From NCBI GenBank assembly GCA_019428945.1, contig JAHYJM010000001.1:28837-92836 (forward strand): a stretch of DNA of 64,000 nucleotides, read 5' to 3'. Under the pieces are notes generated by a model. That model ran no database searches. It was given only the letters and a program-made list of their open reading frames with translations, and was not told the DNA's origin. A program made the translations under genes and the position numbers. Position 1 is the first letter of the stretch, and each line of letters opens with the position of its first letter. The stretch comes from Bacillota bacterium. Its GTDB lineage: Bacteria > Bacillota > Dethiobacteria > DTU022. Shown here piece after piece: positions 32,851 to 40,766 of this stretch.

Positions 32851-33842
32851 TCCATACCGTTAAATCTATAAGCTCAATCCCCCTGGTAATTCTGGCAGGA
32901 CCAACTGCCATCGGGAAATCAACCCTGGCAATGAAGCTTGCAAAAAAACTTTACACAGATATTATTAGCGCTGATTCAGCTCAGGTTTACCGCGATCTTA
33001 ATATAGGCACAGCCAAACCATCTGTAAAAGAACAGAAAGAGATAAAACATCACCTGCTTGATCTTATCAACCCTGATCAACAGTTCAGCGCTGCCGATTT
33101 TCAAAAAGCAGCAGGAGAAACGATACATAATTTGTGGAACTCAGGCAAGCTGCCTCTGATGGTGGGAGGCACAGGTTTATACATCCGGGCAGTTACTGAC
33201 TGCTATGCATTCGGTAAAAAGAGATCGTCGGCAGCATTAAGAGATTCACTGAATAAAGAAGCCGATCTGGTAGGTCTTGATCAGATCTATATAAAACTGA
33301 AAGAAGTTGATCCCGATGCAGCACTTAAAATCCACCCAAACGACAGACGCAGGATTATCAGAGCTCTTGAAGTTTATAATCTTGAAGGGCGGCCTATTTC
33401 AAAGCAGGCAGCAGAAACAGAACCGGATACATCGCCATACGATTGTTATTTTTACTGCCTTACAATGGAGAGAGAAAAACTTTATAAACGCATAGAAAAC
33501 CGGGTTGATACGATGATCGAGAAGGGTTTCCTCGACGAAGTTAAAACACTCAGACAGGATGGCTACAGCTGCGATACACCAGGGATGCAAATACTCGGCT
33601 ATCGCCAGCTATGTAACTATCTTCAGGGAAACGCAAGCTGGGATGAGACTGTCAGCGAAATTAAAAAAGAAACCAGAAATCTTGCCAAGAGGCAGCTCAC
33701 ATGGTTTCGCCGTCTTAAAAATATTAAATGGATAGAAATCAGCGGTGAAAAAGATTTTGAAAAGGAATTAAATGCTGCTTTAGAAATTATTTACGCTGAA
33801 GTGAAGGAACTTATACCATCACAGGCGAATAATACTTTCTAA
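32847..33842 (+). CDS. miaA: tRNA dimethylallyltransferase MiaA
   Basis: 331 residues. P-loop GPTAIGKST near residue 19, the SADSAQVYRDLNIGTAKP substrate motif, VGGTGLYIRA, and HPNDRRRIIRALEVY. It transfers the dimethylallyl group to N6 of A37 in tRNAs, providing the substrate of MiaB. Start is TTG 32847, four bases overlapping mutL (TTGA). Length is normal. Confidence 0.97.
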   Translation: MIHTVKSISSIPLVILAGPTAIGKSTLAMKLAKKLYTDIISADSAQVYRDLNIGTAKPSVKEQKEIKHHLLDLINPDQQFSAADFQKAAGETIHNLWNSGKLPLMVGGTGLYIRAVTDCYAFGKKRSSAALRDSLNKEADLVGLDQIYIKLKEVDPDAALKIHPNDRRRIIRALEVYNLEGRPISKQAAETEPDTSPYDCYFYCLTMEREKLYKRIENRVDTMIEKGFLDEVKTLRQDGYSCDTPGMQILGYRQLCNYLQGNASWDETVSEIKKETRNLAKRQLTWFRRLKNIKWIEISGEKDFEKELNAALEIIYAEVKELIPSQANNTF

Positions 33843-33870
33843 AGCAACAGAAATGAAGGGAGCCAGATAG

Positions 33871-34143
33871 ATGAAAGGCATGATCAATTTACAGGATACT
33901 TTTCTTAACCAGGCTCGCAAAGAAAATATGTTAACCACAGTTTTCCTGATAAACGGCTATCAGATAAAAGGTGTTGTCCGCAGTTTTGATAATTTTACTA
34001 TACTTCTTGAAGTGGAAGGTAAACAACAGTTGGTTTACAAACATGCTGTTTCGACGATCATTCCCATGCGCAATATCAACCTGAGAACATCTGACAACGA
34101 TGATTCCGGCGATGATGAGGAATCCCCGGAAGAATCGCTTTAG
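33871..34143 (+). CDS. hfq: RNA chaperone Hfq
   Basis: 90 residues. Sm1 region [16 protein letters not shown] with the conserved QDxFLNxxRKE and [23 protein letters not shown], and Sm2 [10 protein letters not shown]. The C-terminal tail is short and acidic ([13 protein letters not shown]), as common in Clostridia. It follows miaA by 28 bases with AAGGGAG upstream, the normal synteny. Confidence 0.97.
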   Translation: MKGMINLQDTFLNQARKENMLTTVFLINGYQIKGVVRSFDNFTILLEVEGKQQLVYKHAVSTIIPMRNINLRTSDNDDSGDDEESPEESL

Positions 34144-34167
34144 AACTATCCCATATTTCCTGAATAG

Positions 34168-34196
34168 AGACACTTAAGCAGAAGTGTCTTTTTTCT
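34168..34196 (+). terminator. Intrinsic terminator after hfq
   Basis: Eight-bp stem AGACACTT/AAGTGTCT with 6-nt loop followed by a run of T's. It closes the miaB-mutS-mutL-miaA-hfq unit. Confidence 0.9.
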
Positions 34197-34251
34197 TATT
34201 ACTTACTGATATAAACTTTTCAATAAAGATATGTAACGGAGATTAATTATT

Positions 34252-35523
34252 ATGGAGGATAACCTGATCAATAAGGAAAATGAAAAAGCAATCCTTGTCG
34301 GGCTCGATCTCGGAGCAGTGGGAGATGATTTTGAGCGGTCGTTGGAAGAACTCGCCCTGCTCGCTGATACAGCAGGCGCCGACGTTGTCGACCGCGTGGT
34401 TCAAAACCGTAACAGCCCTGACAAGACATACTACATCGGCAAGGGTAAGGTGGAAGAGTTGGCTGCATCAATTAAAATGCGTGACGCCGACCTCGTTATT
34501 TTTAATGACGAGCTTTCACCATCACAGATTCGCAACCTGGACAGGATGATTGAAGCAAAGGTCATAGACAGGACAGCGCTTATATTAGATATTTTTGCCA
34601 GACGAGCTCTGTCAAAAGAGGGAAAGCACCAGGTAGAACTGGCCCAACTCCATTACCTGCTGCCACGCCTGATTGGTCTTGGCAATCAACTTTCCCGTCT
34701 CGGCGGAGGTATCGGCACCAGGGGGCCGGGAGAAACCCAGCTTGAAGTCGATAGAAGGGTTATCCGCAAAAGAATTAGCGATCTGAAAAAGGAAATTTTG
34801 CTGCTGCGCAAACACCGCAGCCTGCACCGTCAAAGGCGAAAGCGCAACCAGTGCCATGTAATATCACTTGTCGGCTATACAAACGCGGGGAAATCAACCC
34901 TTTTAAACGCTCTTACTGGTGCAGACCTTTACACAGAAGATAAACTTTTTGCAACACTGGATCCCACAGTACGTCGCGGTTCTTTAAACGGGGGACAGGT
35001 AGCTTTATTTACAGATACCGTCGGTTTTATTGAAAAGCTTCCCAAACAGCTTGTAACAGCATTTCAGGCCACTCTGGAAGAGATTGCCGCTGCCGATATA
35101 CTGCTGCATGTGGTCGATATTAGTCACAAAGACCATTTGAGGCAGATAAGAGTTGTGCGTGAACATCTCAGTAAAATTGATCCTGATTACTATATGAGGG
35201 AGATTCTTGTTTTCAATAAAGTTGACAGGGTAGAAGAGGGCGCGGACACACTTTACCTGGCCAGAGAGTTTCCAAGTTCAGTATTTATTTCTGCTTTAGA
35301 AAATAAAGGGCTGGAAGAGCTGAAGGAACAGATTATCACTTTCATCCGCGAGCAGCGCTCTGCTATTCATATTTATCTACCTTATAGTGAGGGAAAGTTG
35401 TTATCACAACTGCAGGAGCAGGGAGATATAGCAAGCATTGAGTATAAACCTGATTACCTTGAAATTAAAGCTGCTGTAAATGCCGACCTGGCGCGAAAGT
35501 TCGATAATTATATCAAACCTTAA
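34252..35523 (+). CDS. hflX: Ribosome-associated GTPase HflX
   Basis: 423 residues. N-terminal HflX domain with the glycine-rich segment [15 protein letters not shown] near 158, then a coiled-coil-like basic helix ([20 protein letters not shown]), and the G domain with G1 GYTNAGKST near 206, G3 DTVGF near 258 and G4 NKVD near 323. It splits stalled or hibernating ribosomes. It comes after the hfq terminator and so needs its own promoter, which I could not place with confidence in the 55 bases available. Confidence 0.95.
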   Translation: MEDNLINKENEKAILVGLDLGAVGDDFERSLEELALLADTAGADVVDRVVQNRNSPDKTYYIGKGKVEELAASIKMRDADLVIFNDELSPSQIRNLDRMIEAKVIDRTALILDIFARRALSKEGKHQVELAQLHYLLPRLIGLGNQLSRLGGGIGTRGPGETQLEVDRRVIRKRISDLKKEILLLRKHRSLHRQRRKRNQCHVISLVGYTNAGKSTLLNALTGADLYTEDKLFATLDPTVRRGSLNGGQVALFTDTVGFIEKLPKQLVTAFQATLEEIAAADILLHVVDISHKDHLRQIRVVREHLSKIDPDYYMREILVFNKVDRVEEGADTLYLAREFPSSVFISALENKGLEELKEQIITFIREQRSAIHIYLPYSEGKLLSQLQEQGDIASIEYKPDYLEIKAAVNADLARKFDNYIKP

Positions 35524-35587
35524 TTCAAGGCTGTCTCAAAGAATAAATTTGTGATCAGTATCTTCAGATCAAGAGGTGATAATAACA

Positions 35588-35618
35588 AAACCTGTCATAC
35601 TTTAATCCTGACAGGTTT
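35588..35618. terminator. Bidirectional terminator between hflX and lexA
   Basis: Ten-bp perfect stem AAACCTGTCA/TGACAGGTTT with an 11-nt loop. T-rich DNA follows on both strands (ATTATTTT to the right on plus, TTTTGTTATT on minus), so it can serve both converging genes. Confidence 0.85.
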
Positions 35619-35659
35619 CAATTATTTTAATAGAGATAAGGGCTTCTGATAATTATAAC

Positions 35660-36271
35660 TTACTGGATTTTACGGAACAGGCCGATTACCTTACCTAAAA
35701 TATCAACACTGCTTGTAATTATGGGCTCGTAGGCATCATTTTCCGGCTGCAGCCGATAACTGCCGCCATCCCGGTAAAATCGCTTTACCGTAGCTTCATC
35801 TTCAAGCAAAACAGCTACAATTTCACCGTCATCAGCGGTATTCTGCTGCCTGATATAAACATAATCGCCATCATTGATTCCTGCGTTAATCATGCTCATT
35901 CCGGAAATCTGCAATACAAAACAATCTTCCTCAGATGCCAGATGGTCCGGTATGGGAAAATAACCTTCAAGGTTCTCCTCAGCAAGAACAGGAGATCCGG
36001 CAGTAATTCTGCCAATCATGGGAGCAAATGAACACTTCATTTCAGGATTGCCTTCAGGATCTCTTAACAGCTTGATTGCCCTCGGTTTTGTAGCCATCCT
36101 GGAGATATAACCTTTACTTTCAAGTATGTCGAGATATCCATGAACTGTGGCTGTAGAACTTATGCCGAGAGCTTTGCCGATTTCACGGACAGATGGCGGA
36201 TAATTACAACGTGCTACTTCCTGTTCAATGAATTTCAGGACTCGTTTTTGTTTTTCCGTCAGCTGCTCCAA
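35660..36271 (-). CDS. lexA: SOS repressor LexA
   Basis: 203 residues. N-terminal winged helix (SVREIGKALGISSTATVHGYL), linker with self-cleavage site Ala91-Gly92 (ITAGSP), and S24 peptidase-type C-terminus with Ser126 (SGMSMI) and Lys163 (TVKRF). It represses SOS genes until RecA filament stimulates self-cleavage. Start is TTG 36271 with AGAGGGTG upstream. A LexA-like operator overlaps its own promoter, so autoregulation is expected. It is downstream of leuA on the same strand but with its own promoter. Confidence 0.96.
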   Translation of the reverse strand: MEQLTEKQKRVLKFIEQEVARCNYPPSVREIGKALGISSTATVHGYLDILESKGYISRMATKPRAIKLLRDPEGNPEMKCSFAPMIGRITAGSPVLAEENLEGYFPIPDHLASEEDCFVLQISGMSMINAGINDGDYVYIRQQNTADDGEIVAVLLEDEATVKRFYRDGGSYRLQPENDAYEPIITSSVDILGKVIGLFRKIQ

Positions 36272-36302
36272 AAAATCACCCTCTTAAAGCTGTTTATTGC
36301 TG

Positions 36303-36331
36303 ATTATAACATATCTTAATCCTGCCAACAA
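36303..36331 (-). promoter_or_regulatory. lexA promoter
   Basis: On the minus strand: TTGTTG (36326-36331), 17-base spacer, TATAAT (36303-36308). It lies in the 83-base gap between leuA and lexA. Confidence 0.75.
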
Positions 36332-36342
36332 ACTTTTGTTTG
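36329..36342. promoter_or_regulatory. LexA operator (SOS box) of lexA
   Basis: Palindrome CAAACTTTTGTTTG, fitting the Gram-positive pattern AAC-N4-GTT. It overlaps the -35 box of the lexA promoter, an ideal place for autorepression. Confidence 0.65.
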
Positions 36343-36354
36343 CTTTTTTACAGT

Positions 36355-37902
36355 TTACTGGTAACCATTTAGCTTCAGAAGTTTGTTTAATCCATTCAGG
36401 TAAGCCTTTACACTGGCTTCAATAATATCAGTGCTTGTTCCCCTGCCGGTGATGGTCCTGTCCTGGTAGGACATCTGAACCTGAACCTCACCAAGAGCAT
36501 CGCGCCCCTGTGTCACAGCATTAATCCGATAATTTTCCAGGCCGATGCTCAACCCGGTTATCTTGTTAATTGCATTGTAGGCAGCATCGATCGGACCACT
36601 GCCGATAGCTACCTCTTCAACAATGCTGTCGTCGTCTTTCCTGAGCCGAATGACAGCCGCCGGTATGCTTTTACTGCCGCTGATCGTCTGCATGTAGTCA
36701 AGCTTGTACCTCGGCTCTGTAAATGAGAGGTGATCGAGAACCAGGGCTTCAAGGTCTTCAGGGTAAACCTCTTTCTTTTTATCTGCCAGATTCACAAAGT
36801 GTTCATATATCTTTTCAAGTTGTTCACTATCCAGCGAAAAACCGAGCTTCTTAAGTTGATCAAGAACTGCATGCCGGCCGGAACGTGCAGTGAGGCACAT
36901 CTGGGCCGCTTTCCCGCCAATAAGTTCAGCATCAATAATTTCATATGTTTCCTTGTTCTTCAAAATACCATCCTGATGAATACCCGAAGAGTGAGCGAAG
37001 GCGTTCAGGCCGACAACTGCCTTATTCGAAGGTATTGAAATCCTCGTAAGCTTGCTGACAAGCCTGCTAGTTCTGTAAATCTCCGGAAAATTAAGATCAG
37101 TATAGTAGGGAAAATGATTTCCACGGATTCGCAGGGCTACTGCAATTTCTTCAAGCGCAGCATTACCGGCTCTTTCACCGATACCATTAATGTTACACTC
37201 AATCTGCCTGGCGCCATGCTTAACCGCCTCGAGGGAGTTCGCAACAGCAAGACCGAGGTCATTATGGCAGTGCACACTTAGAATAACCTTATCAATCCCT
37301 GCTACATTCTCACGCAACCTTTTGATCATAGCCCCAAATTCTTCAGGTACTGCATAACCAACAGTATCGGGTATATTAATTACAGTCGCTCCGGCCTTGA
37401 TAACCGCTTCTAAAAGCTCAAAAAGATATTCATCCCTTGCTCTTGTTGCATCTTCCGGTGAATACTCTACATCACTGCAGTATTTTTTTGCATACTTAAC
37501 CGCTTCAACTCCCTGTTCAAGAAGAAGAGCCGGATCTTTTTTCAGTTTATGCTCCATATGGATATCAGAAGCGCCAAGAAACACATGCAGCCTGGGTCGT
37601 TTTGCCTCCTTGACGGCTTCCCAGGCAGCATCAATATCGCCCTGAACAGCCCTGGCAAGCGCACAGATAACCGGACCATCTATCTGTCTTGATATCGCCT
37701 GAACCGCCTTTTTTTCACCGGGTGACGATATGGGAAAACCGGCTTCAATTACATCTACGTTAAGCCGCGCCAACTGCCTGGCCACTTCTATTTTTTCTTC
37801 GTAATTTAATCTTGCCCCCGGTGTTTGTTCACCATCTCGCAAAGTACTGTCAAATAAAAATATTTTTTCTGCCTTTTCTGGTTGAATAAACTTATCGGTC
37901 AT
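36355..37902 (-). CDS. leuA: 2-isopropylmalate synthase
   Basis: 515 residues. DRE-TIM domain with FDSTLRDGEQTPGARL at the start, IEAGFPISSPGE, metal-binding HCHNDLG near 205, and NGIGERAGNAALEE. The C-terminal regulatory domain (from about residue 390) contains the leucine-binding region GRGTSTDIIEASVKAYL. It catalyses the first step of leucine synthesis. ATG 37902 is the start, with GGAGG 8 bases upstream; the in-frame TTG at 37917 overlaps that site. A T-box leader lies upstream. The other leu genes are not in the window. Confidence 0.96.
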   Translation of the reverse strand: MTDKFIQPEKAEKIFLFDSTLRDGEQTPGARLNYEEKIEVARQLARLNVDVIEAGFPISSPGEKKAVQAISRQIDGPVICALARAVQGDIDAAWEAVKEAKRPRLHVFLGASDIHMEHKLKKDPALLLEQGVEAVKYAKKYCSDVEYSPEDATRARDEYLFELLEAVIKAGATVINIPDTVGYAVPEEFGAMIKRLRENVAGIDKVILSVHCHNDLGLAVANSLEAVKHGARQIECNINGIGERAGNAALEEIAVALRIRGNHFPYYTDLNFPEIYRTSRLVSKLTRISIPSNKAVVGLNAFAHSSGIHQDGILKNKETYEIIDAELIGGKAAQMCLTARSGRHAVLDQLKKLGFSLDSEQLEKIYEHFVNLADKKKEVYPEDLEALVLDHLSFTEPRYKLDYMQTISGSKSIPAAVIRLRKDDDSIVEEVAIGSGPIDAAYNAINKITGLSIGLENYRINAVTQGRDALGEVQVQMSYQDRTITGRGTSTDIIEASVKAYLNGLNKLLKLNGYQ

Positions 37903-37957
37903 TTTTAAAACCTCCAATTTAAATAGTTCGTATTAAATCTGGAGTGGGGGAGAGCCA

Positions 37958-38219
37958 AATAAAAAAACTTTCGTACAAGAGACGAAAGTTAATTTCCGTG
38001 GTACCACTCTTCTTGGCGGCATAACTTCTACCACCCACTCTTTAAGATAACGGAAGTCTCCGGCCAGGCCTAATTTCGCTCATTGAGAACTGATTTCGGT
38101 TGGCGGCTTACGGAGGAGTTCATTGACATCTTAATTACCGCTTTTCACTCTGCAGCGGCTCTCTGCTAATTAACCTGTCGATTACTGGTTCCGATCATTG
38201 CCTTTATTTTATTGACTTG
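37958..38219 (-). promoter_or_regulatory. Leucine T-box leader of leuA
   Basis: The leader contains the T-box bulge AGAGTGGTACCACGG (about 37994-38008 on minus) and ends in a terminator: AACTTTCG/CGAAAGTT (37966-37973 with 37983-37990) followed by seven T's. The T-box TGGT predicts pairing with an ACCA tRNA end, as in tRNA-Leu. In stem I the sequence GAACTCC offers CTC (38116-38118) as specifier, a leucine codon. Uncharged tRNA-Leu would favour antitermination and leuA expression. Confidence 0.9.
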
Positions 38220-38225
38220 AATGAT

Positions 38226-38254
38226 AGATTACCTAATTTTTTTTACTTTGTCAA
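38226..38254 (-). promoter_or_regulatory. Promoter of the leuA T-box transcript
   Basis: On the minus strand TTGACA (38249-38254), 17-base spacer, TAATCT (38226-38231). Start expected near 38219, giving a leader of about 317 bases. The rest of the spacer to the recombinase (38255-38393) is A/T rich with no other feature I can support. Confidence 0.75.
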
Positions 38255-38393
38255 GCTGATTATTTTACGGAACTGAATAAGATACCGAAAATGCTTGACA
38301 AGATTATAATAATCATTCAGAATATAGATATATTTCAATAACATATTTTATATTCCGTTTATTTATATTTCGGTATTATATAAGGTGATGTGG

Positions 38394-39437
38394 ATGTCTG
38401 TTGTCAAAAGGATCCCCGAGCCGCTTAACAACTACGAACAGTTAGCCCTTCTCAAGCAGCCCAACCCAAGGGCACCTACCGGGCTGAGAAACCTCTGTAT
38501 TATCAGCCTAATGCTTAAAACAGGAATGCGTGTCAGCGAAATCATCAATTTGCAGGTAAATGATATTGACTGGGATAAATGTAAAATCCACATTCGGGAA
38601 AGCGGTGCTGCCCGTAAACGAACATTATGGCTGGATCGAGCTGAAATTATGCTTCTTAAAAGCTGGCAAAGTATAAACCCTGCAAAGGGGCCTATTTTTT
38701 TTACAACGCTCGACGGTTCCATGTTAAAAGATCGGTATATCCGGGAAATGGTTAAGCGTCTGGCCCGTAAAGCAGGAATTGCAAAAGACGTTTATCCTCA
38801 CTTGCTTAGGTATACATTTGCAGTTGACTTCATACGTGAAACCAGGGATATAAAACTGCTGCAGGATGCTCTCGGACACAGGGAAATCTCGGCTACGCAA
38901 ATATATACCAGGCTTCTGTTTGACAGTAAAGATATTCCTGATATTACCAGTGAAACTGCAACCAGAAGTGGTATGCCGGCATCTGATGAAGATCAGAAGC
39001 AAATTAACTTTAATGAATTCCATGATGATAAAAAGATCCCAAATCAGGATACAATCCGGGGTGTAATTTCTAAGAACGTCGATAAGAGTCACTCGGAAAA
39101 AAGGGCAATTTTAACCGGTGAAGCTAAGGAAAACATTGCTGTAGAAGAAAGGCTTCCTATGAACAACAGCAACGGGTATACCTATGGTATTAACCGGCCG
39201 GACAAAACGCAGCAGAAGCCGTCTGAGAGGCTTCACGATAGAATGGAAGGCAAACAGACAGACGAAGCTTTGAAACCAACTATAGCAGTAGTGTCTGAAG
39301 AAACAACTGATGATCGAAAAAAAATCCCGGCAATCAAATGCAGTAATTGCAGTTTTATTCTGCATTACCAGGGCGACTGTCCACAGTGCGGTGCATCATT
39401 TAACGAAATAATGAGGCATTGGGGGAAAATTATATGA
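38394..39437 (+). CDS. Tyrosine recombinase catalytic domain with C-terminal zinc ribbon
   Basis: 347 residues from ATG 38394 (AAGGTG 6 bases upstream). The catalytic set is complete: R46 (TGMRVSE), K75, H136 and R139 (HLLR), H162 (LGH), Y171 (IYTR). It starts almost directly with the catalytic domain, so the N-terminal SAM-like DNA-binding domain of XerC/integrases is missing. Residues 185-310 form a long hydrophilic, probably disordered region. The last 30 residues hold a zinc ribbon (CSNC and CPQC, 10 residues apart). No recognisable attachment sites or phage genes flank it. It could be a domesticated recombinase or the remains of a small element; function unknown. Confidence 0.8.
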   Translation: MSVVKRIPEPLNNYEQLALLKQPNPRAPTGLRNLCIISLMLKTGMRVSEIINLQVNDIDWDKCKIHIRESGAARKRTLWLDRAEIMLLKSWQSINPAKGPIFFTTLDGSMLKDRYIREMVKRLARKAGIAKDVYPHLLRYTFAVDFIRETRDIKLLQDALGHREISATQIYTRLLFDSKDIPDITSETATRSGMPASDEDQKQINFNEFHDDKKIPNQDTIRGVISKNVDKSHSEKRAILTGEAKENIAVEERLPMNNSNGYTYGINRPDKTQQKPSERLHDRMEGKQTDEALKPTIAVVSEETTDDRKKIPAIKCSNCSFILHYQGDCPQCGASFNEIMRHWGKII

Positions 39438-39706
39438 GGGAGGTGTGCGTCGCCTGTAATTTCACCTTCCTTTTAATCCTGATTTAACTTCCGATAATAC
39501 ATCTTATGTTAACTAGCTGGTTTTTTTATTCTTTTTTCCAGGGTATTTCAGTTAAACCTCCCTCCATGTTTTAACTTTTAAGCCACTCTGCTATAATATC
39601 AGTTAAAGGTTCAGCAGTTGCGTAATTATTACTTTTACACTTGAAGTACAATTAAAGTAGATTTAATTTAACAATACAGCCTGTATAACTCATTCAACGT
39701 GAAAGT

Positions 39707-39741
39707 AGTGGGACAAATGGACCTGTCCCCTTTGTCCCACT
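39707..39741. repeat. 35-base palindromic element with GTGGGACA arms
   Basis: Eleven-bp perfect inverted repeat AGTGGGACAAA (39707-39717) and TTTGTCCCACT (39731-39741) around a 13-nt centre that itself contains CCTGTCCCC. Similar GGGACA/TGTCCC palindromes are widespread dispersed repeats in many bacteria. It sits just upstream of the lipoprotein ribosome site. The rest of the 334-base spacer (39438-39771) has a TATAAT at 39592-39597 and nothing else I can support. Confidence 0.7.
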
Positions 39742-39771
39742 GGTTATTTCGGAGGATATCTAATCAATATA

Positions 39772-40698
39772 ATGAAGAATACTAACAGAACGAAACTAAC
39801 CTACCTTCTCTCTTATCTGCTTATACTGTTCATTGCCCTGATGCTGATCGCCTGCTCAGAGTCGGTATTTCAAAATGAAATTGGATTAGATGATCAGATT
39901 ATTGATTCTGACGGAAATGATCCAAACCAGCCTGAAATTGAAGAATCCGGCCATAATAACAGATCAACCGGTGAAAATGGCTCAGCTGAACCTGAACCTG
40001 TACGAGACCTCCCAGTTATTGGTATTTACAGCGGGGCAGGCAGTTGGGATGTAAATGTAGAAGCATTTAAAAGATTTTTCGATCATTATGGCTACCAGTG
40101 GGCCGAATTTGACGAAAATGATGCCATAGATATGGATCTCACGGCGAATTTCGATTTACTCTGGTTTCCAGGCGGCTTTGCTGCTGAATATAAGAATTAT
40201 ATTTCAAGCCATGATAATATTCGCGATTTCATAGAAAATGGCGGGATGTTTGCCGGTAGCTGTGCAGGAGCTTATTACGCCTCTGACATTCTGCGCTGGC
40301 TCAATGAAGATCACGAATACCCCCTGAAACTCTTCGAAGGTAAGGCAGCAGGCCCACTGACCGGACAAATAGCCTGGGGAGAAGTTGCAAATTTTATTCT
40401 TCTTGATAATATCCCTGCTAATGCAGATTTTGAACCTCAATTACCGGTTTACTATTTTGACGGCCCTTATTTTTCCCCATATAATGATCAAACTATAACT
40501 GTTCTTGCCCGTTATGAAGTAAATAATGAACCTGCTGTAATTGCCGGGCGTTTTGGCGAAGGTTCATATCTCCTATTCGGCCCCCACCCTGAACTGGGCG
40601 GCTACAGTTCATCATCACCGGATTTTAACTTAGATGGCGGAGAGGGCGCGCAGTGGCCCTGGCTTAATTCAGTTCTGACCTGGTTTTACATGTGGTAG
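39772..40698 (+). CDS. Lipoprotein with amidotransferase-like (BPL_N type) domain
   Basis: 308 residues. Signal peptide with lipobox LMLIAC (Cys28) followed by a 50-residue acidic/Asn-rich linker, then a class I glutamine amidotransferase-like domain: GIYSGAGSWD at its start, LWFPGGFAAEY, the nucleophile-elbow-like GSCAGAYYA, and a C-terminal GEGSYLLFGPHPE. This matches the biotin-protein-ligase N-terminal-like family, found as secreted proteins in many bacteria with no clear activity. GGAGG lies 16 bases upstream of the ATG, a long spacing. The neighbour is a CapA protein. Confidence 0.7.
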   Translation: MKNTNRTKLTYLLSYLLILFIALMLIACSESVFQNEIGLDDQIIDSDGNDPNQPEIEESGHNNRSTGENGSAEPEPVRDLPVIGIYSGAGSWDVNVEAFKRFFDHYGYQWAEFDENDAIDMDLTANFDLLWFPGGFAAEYKNYISSHDNIRDFIENGGMFAGSCAGAYYASDILRWLNEDHEYPLKLFEGKAAGPLTGQIAWGEVANFILLDNIPANADFEPQLPVYYFDGPYFSPYNDQTITVLARYEVNNEPAVIAGRFGEGSYLLFGPHPELGGYSSSSPDFNLDGGEGAQWPWLNSVLTWFYMW

Positions 40699-40766
40699 AT
40701 AATTAAACCTGATATGATATAATTGAGCCAGTGATAAATCCATTATCGGGGATGGTGGTTTTTTTT

